NCBI GenBank assembly: GCA_963978905.1
Contig: OZ022257.1
Coordinates: 16,077,664 to 16,141,663, forward strand
Source of the DNA: Trichostrongylus colubriformis
Lineage: Eukaryota; Nematoda; Chromadorea; Rhabditida; Trichostrongylidae
Length of the DNA stretch: 64,000 bases
Reading direction: 5' to 3'
The notes under the pieces are model-generated. The model was not told the origin of the DNA. It saw nothing but the letters and a program-made list of their open reading frames with translations, and searched no databases. A program made the translations under genes and the position numbers. This document shows, piece by piece, positions 20,639 through 31,706 of this stretch; position 1 is the stretch's first letter, and each line of letters starts with the position of its first letter.

Positions 20639-22031
20639 TTGGGTTGGGGAATAAGTTCCCGCGGTTTTTTTTCAACCCCTTTTTCACATTGTTCCCTTCA
20701 TCTTTTGGTAAAGCTTATATATGTTTTCGATAGAGCTTTTTTTGCTCTACAAAATGCTACTATCTATTTTGCAATTCCTTTGACCGCCTAATATTTATGA
20801 GGTTTGGAAACGAAGTAAGCTGAAGGCGAAAATTGGCACTCTCGACACCTCATCTTCCTAGTCTACCATCGAGATCGAAAAATGCATGTGTATATGTTTT
20901 CGATAGAGCTTTTTCAGCTCTGCAGAATGGTACTATTTTTTATTCAAATCGCTCAGCTTTTTGCTGTTTTTAAGACTCACAAATGCGGTACATTGCAAAA
21001 GTGTGCACTTTCGTTATCTCCCCTTCCTCGCCTGCCGTCGAGATTGGAGAGGATGTGCATGCATGCATTCGATAGAGCTTTCTTTGCTCTACAAGGTAAT
21101 GCCACCAATCTCTTAAATCCTGTCATATTTTAGCATGTAAGGGTAAGTTTCCACCTTTTATTCAACTCAAAATTGCGTAATGAAAATGAATTTTTTGGCA
21201 GAGTAGTTTATATTATTTGATAGAGCTCTTTTCGCTCTACAAGAAGGTTCTTATGGTTTTTGCTCAAATTATTTTTTGCTATTTTTTAGATCATTTTAAA
21301 GGAATGCGAAATCGACGAAATCGCGCATTTTCGTGTCGATCATGCTCGATTTCGTCGATTTGGCACCCCTTTAAATCATCTGAAAACTAGCAAAAAATAA
21401 TTTGAACAGAAACCATAAGCACCTTCTTGTAGAGCGAAAAGAGCTCTATCAAATAATACAGAACACTTTGCCAAAAAAATTTATTTTAATTACGCGATTT
21501 TGAGTTGAATAAAAGGTGGAAACTTACCCTTACATGCTAAAATATGACAGGATTTAAGAGGTTGGTGGCACTACCTTGTAGAGCAAAAAAAGCTCTATCG
21601 AATGCATGTATGCACATCCTCTCCAACCTCGACGGTAGGCGAGGAAGGGGAGATAACGAAAGTGCACACTTTTGCAATGTACTGCATTTGTGAGTCTTAA
21701 AAACAGCAAAAAGTTGAGCGATTTAAATATACAGTAGTACTATTCTGTAGAGCTGAAAAAGCTCTATCGAAAACATATACACATGCATTTTTCGATCTCG
21801 ATGGTAGACTAGGAAGATGAGGTGTCGAGAGTGCCAATTTTTGCCTTCGGCTTACTTCGTTTCCAAACCTCATAAATATTAGGCGGTCAAAGGAATTGCA
21901 AATTAGATAGTAGCATTTTGTAGAGCAAAAAAAGCTCTATCGAAAACATATATAAGCTTTACCAAAAGATGAAGGGAACAGTGTGAAAAACGGGGTTGAA
22001 AAAAACCGCGGGAACTTATTCCCCAACCCAA
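20639..22031. mobile_element. 1.39-kb palindromic mariner-type MITE carrying eight hairpins
   Basis: Ends TTGGGTTGGGGAATAAGTTC and the exact complement are flanked by TA (20637-20638, 22032-22033). Arms of about 690 bp are almost identical, meeting at about 21323-21345. Each arm holds four diverged 150-173-bp tandem units. Each unit starts with a small hairpin, GATAGAGC, a T-rich loop and GCTCTAC, at 20729, 20902, 21071 and 21219; the mirror copies are at 21429, 21578, 21747 and 21920. No transposase fragment is recognisable. The TIR shape and TA duplication suggest mariner-type mobilisation in trans. The arms are too alike to be old. Confidence 0.85.
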
Positions 22032-22033
22032 TA

Positions 22034-22689
22034 CTTGTGCTTTTGGCTAAGTGTGGAACATGGCATACTTTTGATATAGCAATTTATAGATCATTTTTCA
22101 TTTGTTTGCTCCCATTAGCGCACGAAAGGGAAATTAGTATTATTGCACTTGAGTGTTGAGCGTTGCTATACTGTAACGGTGAAAACTGAGGGAAGCTCGA
22201 AATACTGTTCAAAATAAGGATCCTACCATACAACTCCATGGCTGAAGTGCCGTGATCAACAACCAATGCCGAGTTTTCATGACTGAGAACTTAAACTCCA
22301 CATCTCATAGGATTCATTAATACTCCGAAAAACCTATGAGGTAGTTCGTAATAATTACTAGAATAGTCCATTTGAACGTAATAGATCGGTATGTAAGCTG
22401 AAGGCTTACACCACTATTGCCATTCTTAGTACTAACTAAGAGCGCTAAGTGGTTCAAACAGCGACCATGTATACAACTATCAACCCTCTCCCCATGATGG
22501 ACGTGAAAAGTCGAAGCGGGCAACCAGGTAGTCCCTCTCGCTCATTTCTTCCTTCTTTCCGACGAACACAGTTTGTCTGTTCTTTCGCCGAGCGCCTTTA
22601 CAAATTCGTTTCGAAGCGGTTTTTGAAGGTGCCAGGAGGGAGCAAGGAAGGACAGCGTTGAAAATATCATTCTCTATATACAAGCGTTT
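22034..22689. other. Unassigned stretch, no gene seen
   Basis: Overlapping frames of 60-70 codons on both strands show no recognisable domain. Confidence 0.4.
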
Positions 22690-23030
22690 GAGTTCAGAAG
22701 AGATGCCGCGCAGCTAAACTCGCATTTAAAGACCCTTTTTGGAGTGCTCGTTCAGCGATCCTAGCGCGCTTCACCTCGAGCTACATACTTCAATAGTAAG
22801 GTGGCCTGCTGGCAGCTGGAAGAAAAGGTCGACATCACTATCACTTGATGTTGCGTGGGGCAAATTTGACTTCATTCATGATGATTGAAACTAGTGAAAT
22901 AATAAACAAGTGGAACAACAAAACGGAAAGTTAGCGAAAGAGTACAAAAAAAAAGATGGTTATGAAAAAAATATCCAATGAAATCACACTCAACGTCTCG
23001 TGAAGGTGTCGTGGGTGCAATTGCGGCCAA
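22690..23030 (+). repeat. Dispersed repeat R2, copy 2
   Basis: Ordered blocks CTAGCGCGCTTCACCTCGAG, AACAAGTGGAACAACAAAA and AAAATATCCAATGAAATCA align with 6290-6570 and 45660-45990. Not coding. Confidence 0.55.
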
Positions 23031-24343
23031 GTGAATGAACTGCAATTATCTAGCGTGTGTCTAAATCTCCCCATCGGTGTCTCCGAAGGATCAGGGAGCG
23101 TCCGTACCTTTTTTACTGGGTAGCCACTGAACATCTTTGCTTCCATCACTGAACGCGGCAACCCTCTCGTACTTACGGCGAAATATGCCGTTAAATTTTA
23201 TGTTTCTCAGGCAGTTTGGCTCGTTAAGAACCATATAGCGGGAAGGCGAAAAATAGCGACTACAACTGTTATTAATTATTTAGCTTATTTAACCTTTGTT
23301 ATTTATTTAGCTTTTAACTTTATAAAAAGCTTTTATAGAAATCGAGATCGCTGGGAATTAAATACCTATCAAGACCGGAAGCAAAATTGACGAATAACCT
23401 AGAAAGAAATCGTTTTAGAAAGGATGAAATGGAAAGCGACGGCTTCTTCTCAAGAGAAGCGACTAGGGACGGTGTGAGACGGAGCCTTGTAGAAGCAGAT
23501 TTCATTATGAGCGCTTCGAATCCACTGCTAACAAAATACGCCCTAGACCTGAGAGTGTTTTTATCTTCCAGTCGCTCTCGTTGTGGGCGACAAATAGAGC
23601 CAGCGGCCCTCATCAATCGAAAAAAGTTTGTGGTCATTAGGAATGAGGCGACTAATTGCGAACTTTGTGGAGAAGTGCTCTAGAGAAATAGCTGAAGTAG
23701 GGCGGCAACATCCTTTCTTCCACTTGTCATTTCAAAGTTTGACTTGCGTCGTCTCTTCCCATTGTCCTTTCAAGTATAATCCCAGCGCTTGATTGAGGTG
23801 GTCGACAGGATGAATGCTAAACTTTGACCGCCCTGGGTTTTTCAGGATCCTGAGAAAGGTCGATTAATGCATTAAGTTTTTGAGTGGAAAGCATGAAATG
23901 ATGAAAATTGGAAAAAAAGTGGGTACCATGAAATTATTGCGTTGGACAAAAATTCCAGCCGTTTTTCGCATCACCCATTTCGCCTTGATTATTCAGCACT
24001 AAATTTTGCGACAATTCAGATCGTTTGATATCTTCGTAGAAAAAAACCTGCCCTTTCACCCATATATAAAGTCCAAACAGATTTCAAAAGACGCTCTATT
24101 CCACCCCCTTTTTCAAGCCATGGAAAAGTACGTTATCTGGATGGCATATCTGGGCGGCATTTGAATCCTCAGAGCTTCTGGGGATACAGTTAACTAGTAA
24201 TATAACGACTTGTTGTAAGAGGGATATTGCCAGCTGTGGATGACAGGAGAGTAGCCTGACTAGTTTGCGTCTAGACAGGCAATGGTCCCAATTGATGCAT
24301 GCTTGGTCATTTTTTCACGGCCTATCGTGAGCGCAGACTACCA
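23031..24343. other. Unassigned stretch, no gene seen
   Basis: Frames at 23320-23637 (minus, 105 codons) and 23387-23683 (plus, 98 codons) overlap on opposite strands, and neither resembles a known protein. A small AT-rich direct repeat (GTTATT-ATTTAGCTT) lies at 23267-23320. Confidence 0.4.
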
Positions 24344-24352
24344 GAATTCTGC

Positions 24353-24638
24353 GGGTGGGGGAAATACGCCAAAAAACCGCGTCAGAGGCGTCGCACTCGC
24401 GGCGCCACCAGTACGACTTGGGAATCGATTTTGCTCTTGGGAGCCCAACAGAGCGTGGCTGCGTCACTTCTGCACTCCACCCATGCCACACTGCCTCCTC
24501 CAGCCACGCCACCCTGCCTCCTCCACCTTTGCCACACTGTCTCGCTTAAAGACTGCCAGCACTGTCACTGGCACTCGCACTCGCCGCGCCGCTCGCCGCA
24601 GGCGGCCACGCGATTTTTTGGCGTATTTCCCCCCACCC
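24353..24638. mobile_element. Mutator-type GC-rich MITE (M9 family) with exact 9-bp duplication
   Basis: GAATTCTGC stands at 24344-24352 and 24639-24647. The element starts GGGTGGGGGAAATACGCC and ends with the reverse complement of nearly the same sequence; the repeat extends about 30 bp. The interior has CTGCCTCCTCCA-type tandem blocks and the GGCGTCGCACTCGCGGCGCC core. It is the inverse of 42422-42653 along most of its length and shares its core with 1-251 and 25880-25955. The 127- and 142-codon frames here are composition artefacts of GC-rich repeat DNA. Confidence 0.9.
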
Positions 24639-24647
24639 GAATTCTGC

Positions 24648-25185
24648 GAGCACACCTCTACATAGCAGTGCAATCTTTCAATAAAAACCCGACAGAGATT
24701 CACCGAAAATACGCTCTCCTTCACTGAATAGGTAAGGTCCCAGCGCTTCTCGCGGTGACGTTAAAACCTTCCGACATGAGTTTTCCAAAAAAAGCCGCAC
24801 AAACATGTTTTGCTTTTATCTTTTATTTCTGGGATGTGCCTCATACGGATCACTACTTTTTAGCTCTCCGAAGCATCTCCCAAAAGGTATATGGTCCCAA
24901 AAAGAGAGTGATGTCAAAATGAGCTTTTAATAGTTTTCAGATTGAGGGAAGAAAATTTTGAATAAAAAAATAGGATCTGCATTGTTATTGTAGAGAAAGT
25001 GTGGTGAATTTAGTGGTTTTTGTGTTCCTACAATTAAGTGTGTTTGAGCGGAACTATAATCTGCCAAATTATATATCTTGGACAGTGCTAAACGGCCTTT
25101 ACTTGTTGACCAACTCAACTATTTTGCTTACACCGTGCTCTCAACCTCCTTCAAAAATTGTAAAAGGATTCTGAGATTTGGAAAA
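24648..25185. other. Unassigned stretch, no gene seen
   Basis: AT-rich, with short frames only. No repeats recognised. Confidence 0.4.
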
Positions 25186-25295
25186 AAAGCAGTTATCCAA
25201 AAACCTACTCGTCCCAATAGGGAAAGCCTAATTTGATTATCGTCTAGTGAGCCTTTGTAGCATTTTAGAGATGTCTAATGTGTTCAGGAGGTGTG
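25186..25295 (+). repeat. Dispersed repeat R5, copy 3
   Basis: AGCAGTTATCCAAAAACCTA, CCCAATAGGGAAAG, TTTGATTATCGTCTAGTG and CCTTTGTAGCATTTTAGAG are collinear with 25965-26060. It matches 9500-9605 in reverse complement. Confidence 0.55.
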
Positions 25296-25879
25296 CTCTG
25301 ATGTGAATCATTAGGATTGAGATGAGCGAAGCCTGACTATAACTCCTCCGGCGATGTTTTTTATGATGCTGTACTTCCACTACTAACTGATAACATTTCC
25401 TTAACAAAGGGCAATTCAGGAGGCAGATGAATGCTACTGAAGGTCAACTCTGAGCAGAATGCGTCAATTGCGGAAGAAAACATTTAAGCTTTAATTTTTT
25501 TCGTTCACAAAGCTTGTTGAATTGAAAAGTTTGTGACAAATTGGAAATCGTGGCTTCATGAGACCTCTGAGCAGAATGCGTCCAGTATCTGTGGGTAATC
25601 CTTCAGATGGGTTAGAGCTATTGAAGGCACATCTTACAAAACACAAAGGCACAGTTTGGTATAAGGAGAAAGTAAGGACTGGAAAGAGTTTAACGCTGAA
25701 ACAGATGTTCCAATCAGGAGATAATGTTTGGTGAAACTCGCATTAGGATGGATGCCTTGGGGTCTTATCACGATCCCGCAGCACTTCGAATCTCGGTGCC
25801 ACTCATCCGCTGTGGGTGCGGCCGCGAAGGCGGCACAACATTTGCGGCAGGCTGACTCAGCCCATAGCCCGTTTGCACT
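25296..25879. other. Unassigned stretch, no gene seen
   Basis: The phrase CTCTGAGCAGAATGCGTC occurs twice, at about 25447 and 25565. No coding signal is recognised. Confidence 0.4.
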
Positions 25880-25955
25880 GGGTGTGTACACTTATTCCGA
25901 ATTCTTGCTTCGCGGCGTCGCACTCGCGGTGCCATCAGTGCGACTTGGCGAAGTG
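25880..25955. mobile_element. M9-family MITE fragment
   Basis: It starts GGGTGTGTACACTTATTCC and reaches the family core GCGGCGTCGCACTCGCGGTG and GTGCGACTTGG at the same spacing as the complete copies. The other end is missing, and R5 sequence follows. Confidence 0.55.
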
Positions 25956-25959
25956 CAGT

Positions 25960-26060
25960 CTGAGCAGTTATCCAAGGACCTTCTCGCCCCAATAGAGAAA
26001 ACCACTAATTTGATTATCGTGTGGTGCGCCTTTATAGCATTCAGAGCGTCTATGAAATCA
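25960..26060 (+). repeat. Dispersed repeat R5, copy 4
   Basis: AGCAGTTATCCAAGGACC, CCCAATAGAGAAAACCACT and TTTGATTATCGTGTGGTGCG match copy 3 and, inverted, copy 1. It abuts the M9 fragment. Confidence 0.55.
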
Positions 26061-27039
26061 GACCGAAATATTCCAGATTCGTGAAGGCGCATACTAAAGA
26101 TGGTTGGGGTAGGTTCATGCTGAGCGAGCAGGAACTGATAAAGGATGCCAGATGTAAGTTTCCATTTTGAAGAGCCAGTGTAGTTATTGAATAAGTTGAA
26201 AAGCGTACGAGAGGGAGAACCAACAGACAATACCCGAAGCATACATGATTGAGGAATGGGTGAAGAAGAGCATTCAACCGCGAACACTTTTGGATTCCAA
26301 GGGAGTTCCTCCCACAAAGCTTCCTGAGAGTCTTCCACTTAATCTCATTAGAATGGGAAAACCTTTTCTAGGGCGCTTTTCAGGCAACAATGCTTGGAAA
26401 CTCCTAAATCACGGTGGTTACAAAACACCAAGAGCTCTCAGTTCGGCGACTATCGGAAAGTAGCGATGCTACCTGCCTGCTGCAGTCTTCAAAACCAGTC
26501 GAGTCAATGTGTCACGCAATTTTATAACATGGACAAGCATCGTGATGAGAAGATTTTTTGCATCGTACGACCATCCCCTTTCTTAGCCCATCCAGAAATA
26601 AATTCGGTCTGTAAGGATCAACCCCCTTTTTCCAGTTTCATATGAATATGTCTCAATCGTTCAATAAATTTTTTAGCCCGACGCTCCGAAAAAAATTTGG
26701 AGTGAGAGTGTGTGGCGGGACGAGAGAGACACTCTCACCCGAGTCTGTGGGCCACGCCCTATCAAGCGCTCCGGAATGGACTGGATATTGGTTTTTGAAG
26801 TTTTGAGTTTTATCAGGTGCTTAGTAGTTAAATTTCCATTCACATCCCATAGTTTCATGTATGTGGAATCAAGCTGTGACCTCTTGACAGATACCCCGCC
26901 CCATGGTTAAAAGCACATTTCGGATTATTGGGGTAGTGCAGCTCCAGCCGAGATCAGACAGTTCGACCCACAGCCGATAGGCTGTACCTTCACCAAGGCG
27001 TGGGTGTCAGCTCCTGGACCGTGTAGAGCCAAAGGAGCA
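26061..27039. other. Unassigned stretch, no gene seen
   Basis: The 148-codon minus-strand frame 25892-26338 spans part of R5 and M9 sequence and shows no domain. A short perfect hairpin (AGTGAGAGTGT with ACACTCTCAC) lies at about 26701-26741. Confidence 0.4.
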
Positions 27040-27190
27040 AGCGCGATTAAACGAAGCAGCCCAGGCCCGCCCACCTCAGGCGTGAATTTTGGCAATGACG
27101 AAGGCAACGCTGGCAACAACGTGGCAAATGAGGCCCGCATAAGGAAATAGGTGATACCATTTAGTGAGAACTCGTTAAGGCTCGATTTCA
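27040..27190 (+). repeat. Dispersed repeat R5, 3'-part fragment
   Basis: ATGACGAAGGCAACGCTGG and ATAGGTGATACCATTTAGTG resemble 9785-9845. The similarity is patchy. Confidence 0.35.
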
Positions 27191-28314
27191 TGTTGTGATC
27201 TCGTCCAAGGTCAGATGTTAGGAAGCCTTATTTTTGCCCTCCCAGGGCATGATAAAATATGTACAACCACTTTTGAATATTGAAGATTCCTTGAGTGAGT
27301 CCCGATCCTGATAGTACCCACTGCTGGAGGGTGGGGTCGTTCCAGTAAGAGCGGGTTTCATCATCACTTCTGAATAAGTGCATTATTATCCCTTATCCTA
27401 TGCAAACATGAAAACCCTTGGTAACCACTTAAACAATTAACATTTCAGGCTCTATTGAATTACATTCTGTTCACTCGCACTGAAGAGGTTCCTGGGAAGG
27501 CATCCACAAATGACGCTTTTTGTTGAAGAGAATTACAGAAAATGAAATGTTTATTGAAAAGGTTAACGTGATTTTCAAAGCTTTTCAAAAGACCTGCGTC
27601 ATGTTGCAGAAAACCACTCCAACTCGCTTCTAATTGCTTTGGCGTAGGATTTAGTCAATACCTACTTTTTTTGTGTCCTCCATTAACTCACGTGCAGTTT
27701 CTATGAAGTGAACTAGAGATAATAACTAATTCAAAATAAGGGGAACAATCTTTGAAAAGAGTCATCAGATTCAAAATTTTGGGGTTCAAGGTATGAAATT
27801 ACTGTGGTACCACTTTAAACCTTGAACGCCTGGCCAAAAAATGGTGATAAGGGCAAAATGGCACTAACCACTCTACTCATAAGTTTTTCACCGTAGGAAA
27901 GAGCTCTTGTCCCTGCACTACATAGTTTTCGGGGATGGCGGAAGAAGCGGAAGAAGCTTTTCAAGGCGACTCTTTTTCCCTTCGATTATCTCAGGTGGCA
28001 TTACTCGTTGAAGACGTCAGGAGGGAAGTCAGAAGGGCGCAGTGGCTAACGATAAGTGGAGATCCCTAGCCAAGGACGATGATTAATGTGAACCTGCCGT
28101 GGGTTTTACTCACTGAAAGATTGCTCCTTTCAAACCCAGGAAACATTTCATAAACGAAGGCGGACATAAAATAGTCGTGAAGGGAGATGCTGCATGATTT
28201 CTTTGACAAACCTCGATTACCATCCTCTCACAGAGTTCTGCGGTGAATACACAATTTTTCCGGAATGAGGGATCACAACGTGACACACCCTCTTAAAGAC
28301 TCCGCGAGGAAGAA
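27191..28314. other. Unassigned stretch, no gene seen
   Basis: No open frame above 60 codons and no repeat structure that I could support. Confidence 0.45.
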
Positions 28315-28690
28315 TTTTAGCAGATTTAGAATATCAAAGTAGGACTGTCCAGCAATGTAACAGTAGAGAAAGAGGCGAAGAAACCGAAGATAGAAATAGG
28401 AACTCCGAAACTCCCTTCCCCTCTCGCGCCTCACTGCATCGCTAGCCGAAGGTAAGCTGCAGACGGGAGAAAGGCTAAATAAACCGATCGCGAAGGTTAT
28501 CCTGCCCTCGCCGGCAAATCGCCTCGCTGATGAACTGCAAAGAAACACGCCGTGCTGCGGGATCGTAACAAGACCCCAAGCCGCACTTTTTCAGTGCGAA
28601 TTTCGCTACATATCACTTCTTCTGAGGTGGAAGGTTTCTTTTCAGAGAACATATATTCTTGGTAATCACTTCCTCACCCCTCCAGTTGCT
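28315..28690 (+). repeat. Dispersed repeat R1, copy 2 (uninterrupted)
   Basis: It carries the R1 landmarks TGTAACAGTAGAGAAAG, the C-rich tract with CTCTCGCGCC, GCTGCGGGATCGTAACAAGA, GCCGCACTTTTTCAGTGCGA and TTTTCAGAGAACATATATTC. It shows the intact site where copy 1 has its nested MITE. Confidence 0.65.
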
Positions 28691-29239
28691 TTTAAAGTAC
28701 ATTTGCTCAAGCAGGTGAGTTTCAGAAAATCTCCATACTTTAGATCTCCAACCAGCCCACGCGTTTGGAAGAGGAGTGAGCCACTCTCAGAATGCTTGCT
28801 ACCGTCGGTTTTACTCGGACGTGGTGTGATATTCACCCCAACTGTCGGAGGGTATACCAGCGGGAAAAACGGGCGCCTTTTTTCTTTTCTCACCTATTTT
28901 TGGCTAAATTTTATCCTTCCTGCGAGAAACCTCAGCTGCTAGCTTATAATCAAAGCTCTGCAAGACAGCACTCGAAGATTCTTGAAAACACTCTGAATTT
29001 TCTGTTTTACACATTTTTCCTAAAAGGAGGACGGTTATCGTATCCGTTTATAGGGTACCAAATCTTTGCTTTACGGGAGAGCATATGTAATTCGAAATAG
29101 GGTTGTTTTACCGTGAGGAAATGAGCATTGCGTGGTCAAAATGTATGATAGTTTACCAAATTGACACAAGCTTCGCATCTTTCGAGTAGATTATTTGCTA
29201 GCACATTGCTAGGAGGGTTGATAAGTATAATGATGAGCT
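28691..29239. other. Unassigned stretch, no gene seen
   Basis: Frames of 75-102 codons overlap on opposite strands without recognisable content. Confidence 0.4.
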
Positions 29240-29505
29240 TAAAGTTTTGGCGTTAATCGATCCCTTTTTGGTATGCGCCGCACATTCCAGTTTTGGCAGG
29301 TGGTGCGATTTGGTCTATACAATGTCCTGCGGGGCTAGCTTGTGAGAATCAGCGCTTTTATCCTCCTAGACGGAGATGGTGCAAACTCGCCGACCGCGGA
29401 GTGACGGACGGAGCTTGGCCTGGGCGGAGGTTGATACGGGATTTGACACCGCACCTGAGAGTGGGAAGGCGCGCCAACTGTCACTGAACCACCTCCATCG
29501 TATGA
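29240..29505 (-). repeat. SINE-like repeat S4, minus-strand copy
   Basis: Read on the minus strand it begins with a tRNA-like head (GGAGGTGGTTCAGTGACAGT, then GGTGCGGTGTCAAATCCCG). It continues with CACCATCTCCGTCTAGGAGG and ends with GGAATGTGCGGCGCATACC and GGATCGATTAACGCC. It matches the copies at 8840 (plus), 50395 and 56345. The B-box-like segment suggests Pol III origin. The ORF 29293-29487 is inside it. Confidence 0.6.
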
Positions 29506-29869
29506 GGATTAAACTGGCGTTGGCTTGAATATCGAGGGCATAGGAAGACCAAGAGTTAGGGGAGAATCGTGAGAAAAGAATTACATTTTAGCCGTTGAGG
29601 AGGTGATTGTGTTTCAGATAAAAAAGGACCAATTCAATAGAGCTTAAAAAGGAAGGAATATTTTGCGTTTGGGTGCCGTGACTGGAAAAAGAACGTGAAA
29701 CATGGTGCTGAGGCTGCTCTTCTTTTGACGATTTCCAGATATCGAGTGAGCTTCATTCACAAAACCCTCTCGTTCCTCTCGAAGGCCTTCCATGAGATTG
29801 GGGGTCATTTTTCGATGAAGTCGATTTCCGAGCGTTCCAGGGAGGGGGACAGAACGAACCGAAGTGCCT
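29506..29869. other. Unassigned stretch, no gene seen
   Basis: No frame or repeat supported. Confidence 0.4.
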
Positions 29870-29970
29870 AGTTTTTGCGTAAAACTTTGACCTTGTTAAG
29901 TAGATACAACATAAATATATGGGTTCCAAAGAAACTAAATTTCCCGTGTACAATTCCCTCAAGTGAAGAG
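29870..29970. repeat. Remnant arm of the TTAA palindromic MITE
   Basis: ATACAACATAAATATATGGG, then ACTAAATTTCCCGTG and ACAATTCCCT match the right arm of 31278-31702 and 37617-38045. The left arm and GC-rich core are not recognisable. Confidence 0.5.
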
Positions 29971-31273
29971 AGGCATTGGTCAACAGGATATTAGGCACAA
30001 ACAGTGATAAAACCCAAAAAGTGTTCCATGTGGTAATCGTGGTTCAGGAAGTCAGATGCGTGTAAAATTATATTTCAATGTAGAACTTGCGTCAGACCTG
30101 ATATAAGGCGCCGAGCGAAGAATCAAACGATCAAAACAAAAATAAAGGGCAAAAAATGCTAGAGGAAAACAAGATCGATCAGGTAACCGATTGATTACAA
30201 ACTGCGAGGACACTAACTCATTTGAGAGGTACTTCTTCGGATTCAGCCAATCTGAAACGGTTGCTCTTCTCGATATTCTTTCCGGAAAGAACGTGATGCA
30301 CAGATGACAGAACCGGATGCACCCCAGGAAAGGATTACAAAAACATTAATCTTAAAATCGTATGGCTTCACTTGCCCATTTTATGGGCTGAAGCTTATTC
30401 AATCTCCCTATACGATCCCAAATGGATGTGCTATATAACCAAAGGCAGCAATATGGATAATAGTAGTGCTAAGGACTTGTGCTTACTTGAAATAGACTGT
30501 AGGGATCATCTCACGGTTGAGCTCCTCTCATAATCGAGGAGGATACGTGCTGCATACTTACATATGACAGCTAAGCCTCGCATGCCTACGTAAAACCGTT
30601 CGATACGGCATAAATGAGGCGCCCACCTAAACACATTCGCCACGAAATTTGACGGAGGTCTCATTTTCCCGGTTTTTAAACACGTCCTGCTGCATTCGAG
30701 CAAAATCGAGTGCTTTTTATTACTTTTCGCAAGAAATTTAAATATTGTTAAAGCTTTTAGCAATTTTTCAGAATGGTACAAGAAATGGGAACAAAAGTTT
30801 CCGAGATTTTTTTCATGAAACTGGACTATCCATACAAAAACATCGCAAAAATGAAAGTAGCCGCTAAGAAGAGGCTCTGCTCGGTCATCCGTCCCGGTAT
30901 ATATATGTGGTAATCACGGATCGAGCCCGTCAAGCCTTCCTCCCTTCCTCCACCGAGGCCGCGGGATGGCTTCCGATAAACTTTCGAACCATTCTTCGCG
31001 CTTGAAAGGGGATGACCGAGGCTACATAGTTCCACCGCTTTACGTTTTTTCCTATCAGCCCACCAAAGATACGAATTCCTTCCGCTCAAAAATGATACTG
31101 GTGTACGACTCCAATGGGGTACATATACTGAGTTCCAAACGCAAAATGGCATCTCGAATCAGAAAATAGTAGAACTTAATCACCAAATCAATAACAATCA
31201 ATAATCTTATGTACCACGAAATAGAGGAATTTGTTTAATAGCGGGGCTAAAAAGCAACTGGAATGACCACAAC
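29971..31273. other. Unassigned stretch, no gene seen
   Basis: Frames 30506-30781 and 30826-31152 (both minus) resemble no family I know. No repeat structure was identified. Confidence 0.4.
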
Positions 31274-31277
31274 TTAA

Positions 31278-31702
31278 AGGAATCGTCCACGGAAAGTGAG
31301 TTTTTGTGTTACCCATATAGTTATGTTGTATTTGCCTAATGTTGGCCTCATGCAAAATTTCACGCGAAAAAATGTGAATCTGGCTGAGATACAGCACCAC
31401 AAAGTGCGGTCCCAGTGGGCGGGGCCTCCGTGTAAAAGCCTCGTACCGCGTCCGCTGTGGTCGGAGACGCATTGTAGGGACAGAAGGTTACGTAAACAGT
31501 CTTACCCTCCGTTCCCAACGGCGGCGGAAGACGGGACAGGGCTTTTACACGGAGGCCCCGCCCACTGAGACCGCACTTTCTGGTGCTGTATCTCAGTCAG
31601 ATTCACATTTTTTCGCGTGAAATTTTGCATGAGGCCAACATTAGGCAAATACAACATAACTATATGGGTAACACAAAAACTCATTTTCCGTGGACGATTC
31701 CT
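31278..31702. mobile_element. TTAA palindromic MITE, copy 2
   Basis: Flanked by TTAA at 31274-31277 and 31703-31706. The element starts AGGAATCGTCCACGGAAA and ends with the reverse complement. The arms are almost complementary throughout, and the GC-rich inner part contains GGGCGGGGCCTCCGTGTAAA on both sides. About 425 bp. Frames on both strands inside it encode near-identical peptides because of the palindrome. Confidence 0.9.
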
Positions 31703-31706
31703 TTAA

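Noticed and set aside
24299..24727. 142-codon ORF as a gene
   Set aside because: It lies across the M9 MITE and its flank; GC-rich repeat DNA gives several overlapping frames on both strands.
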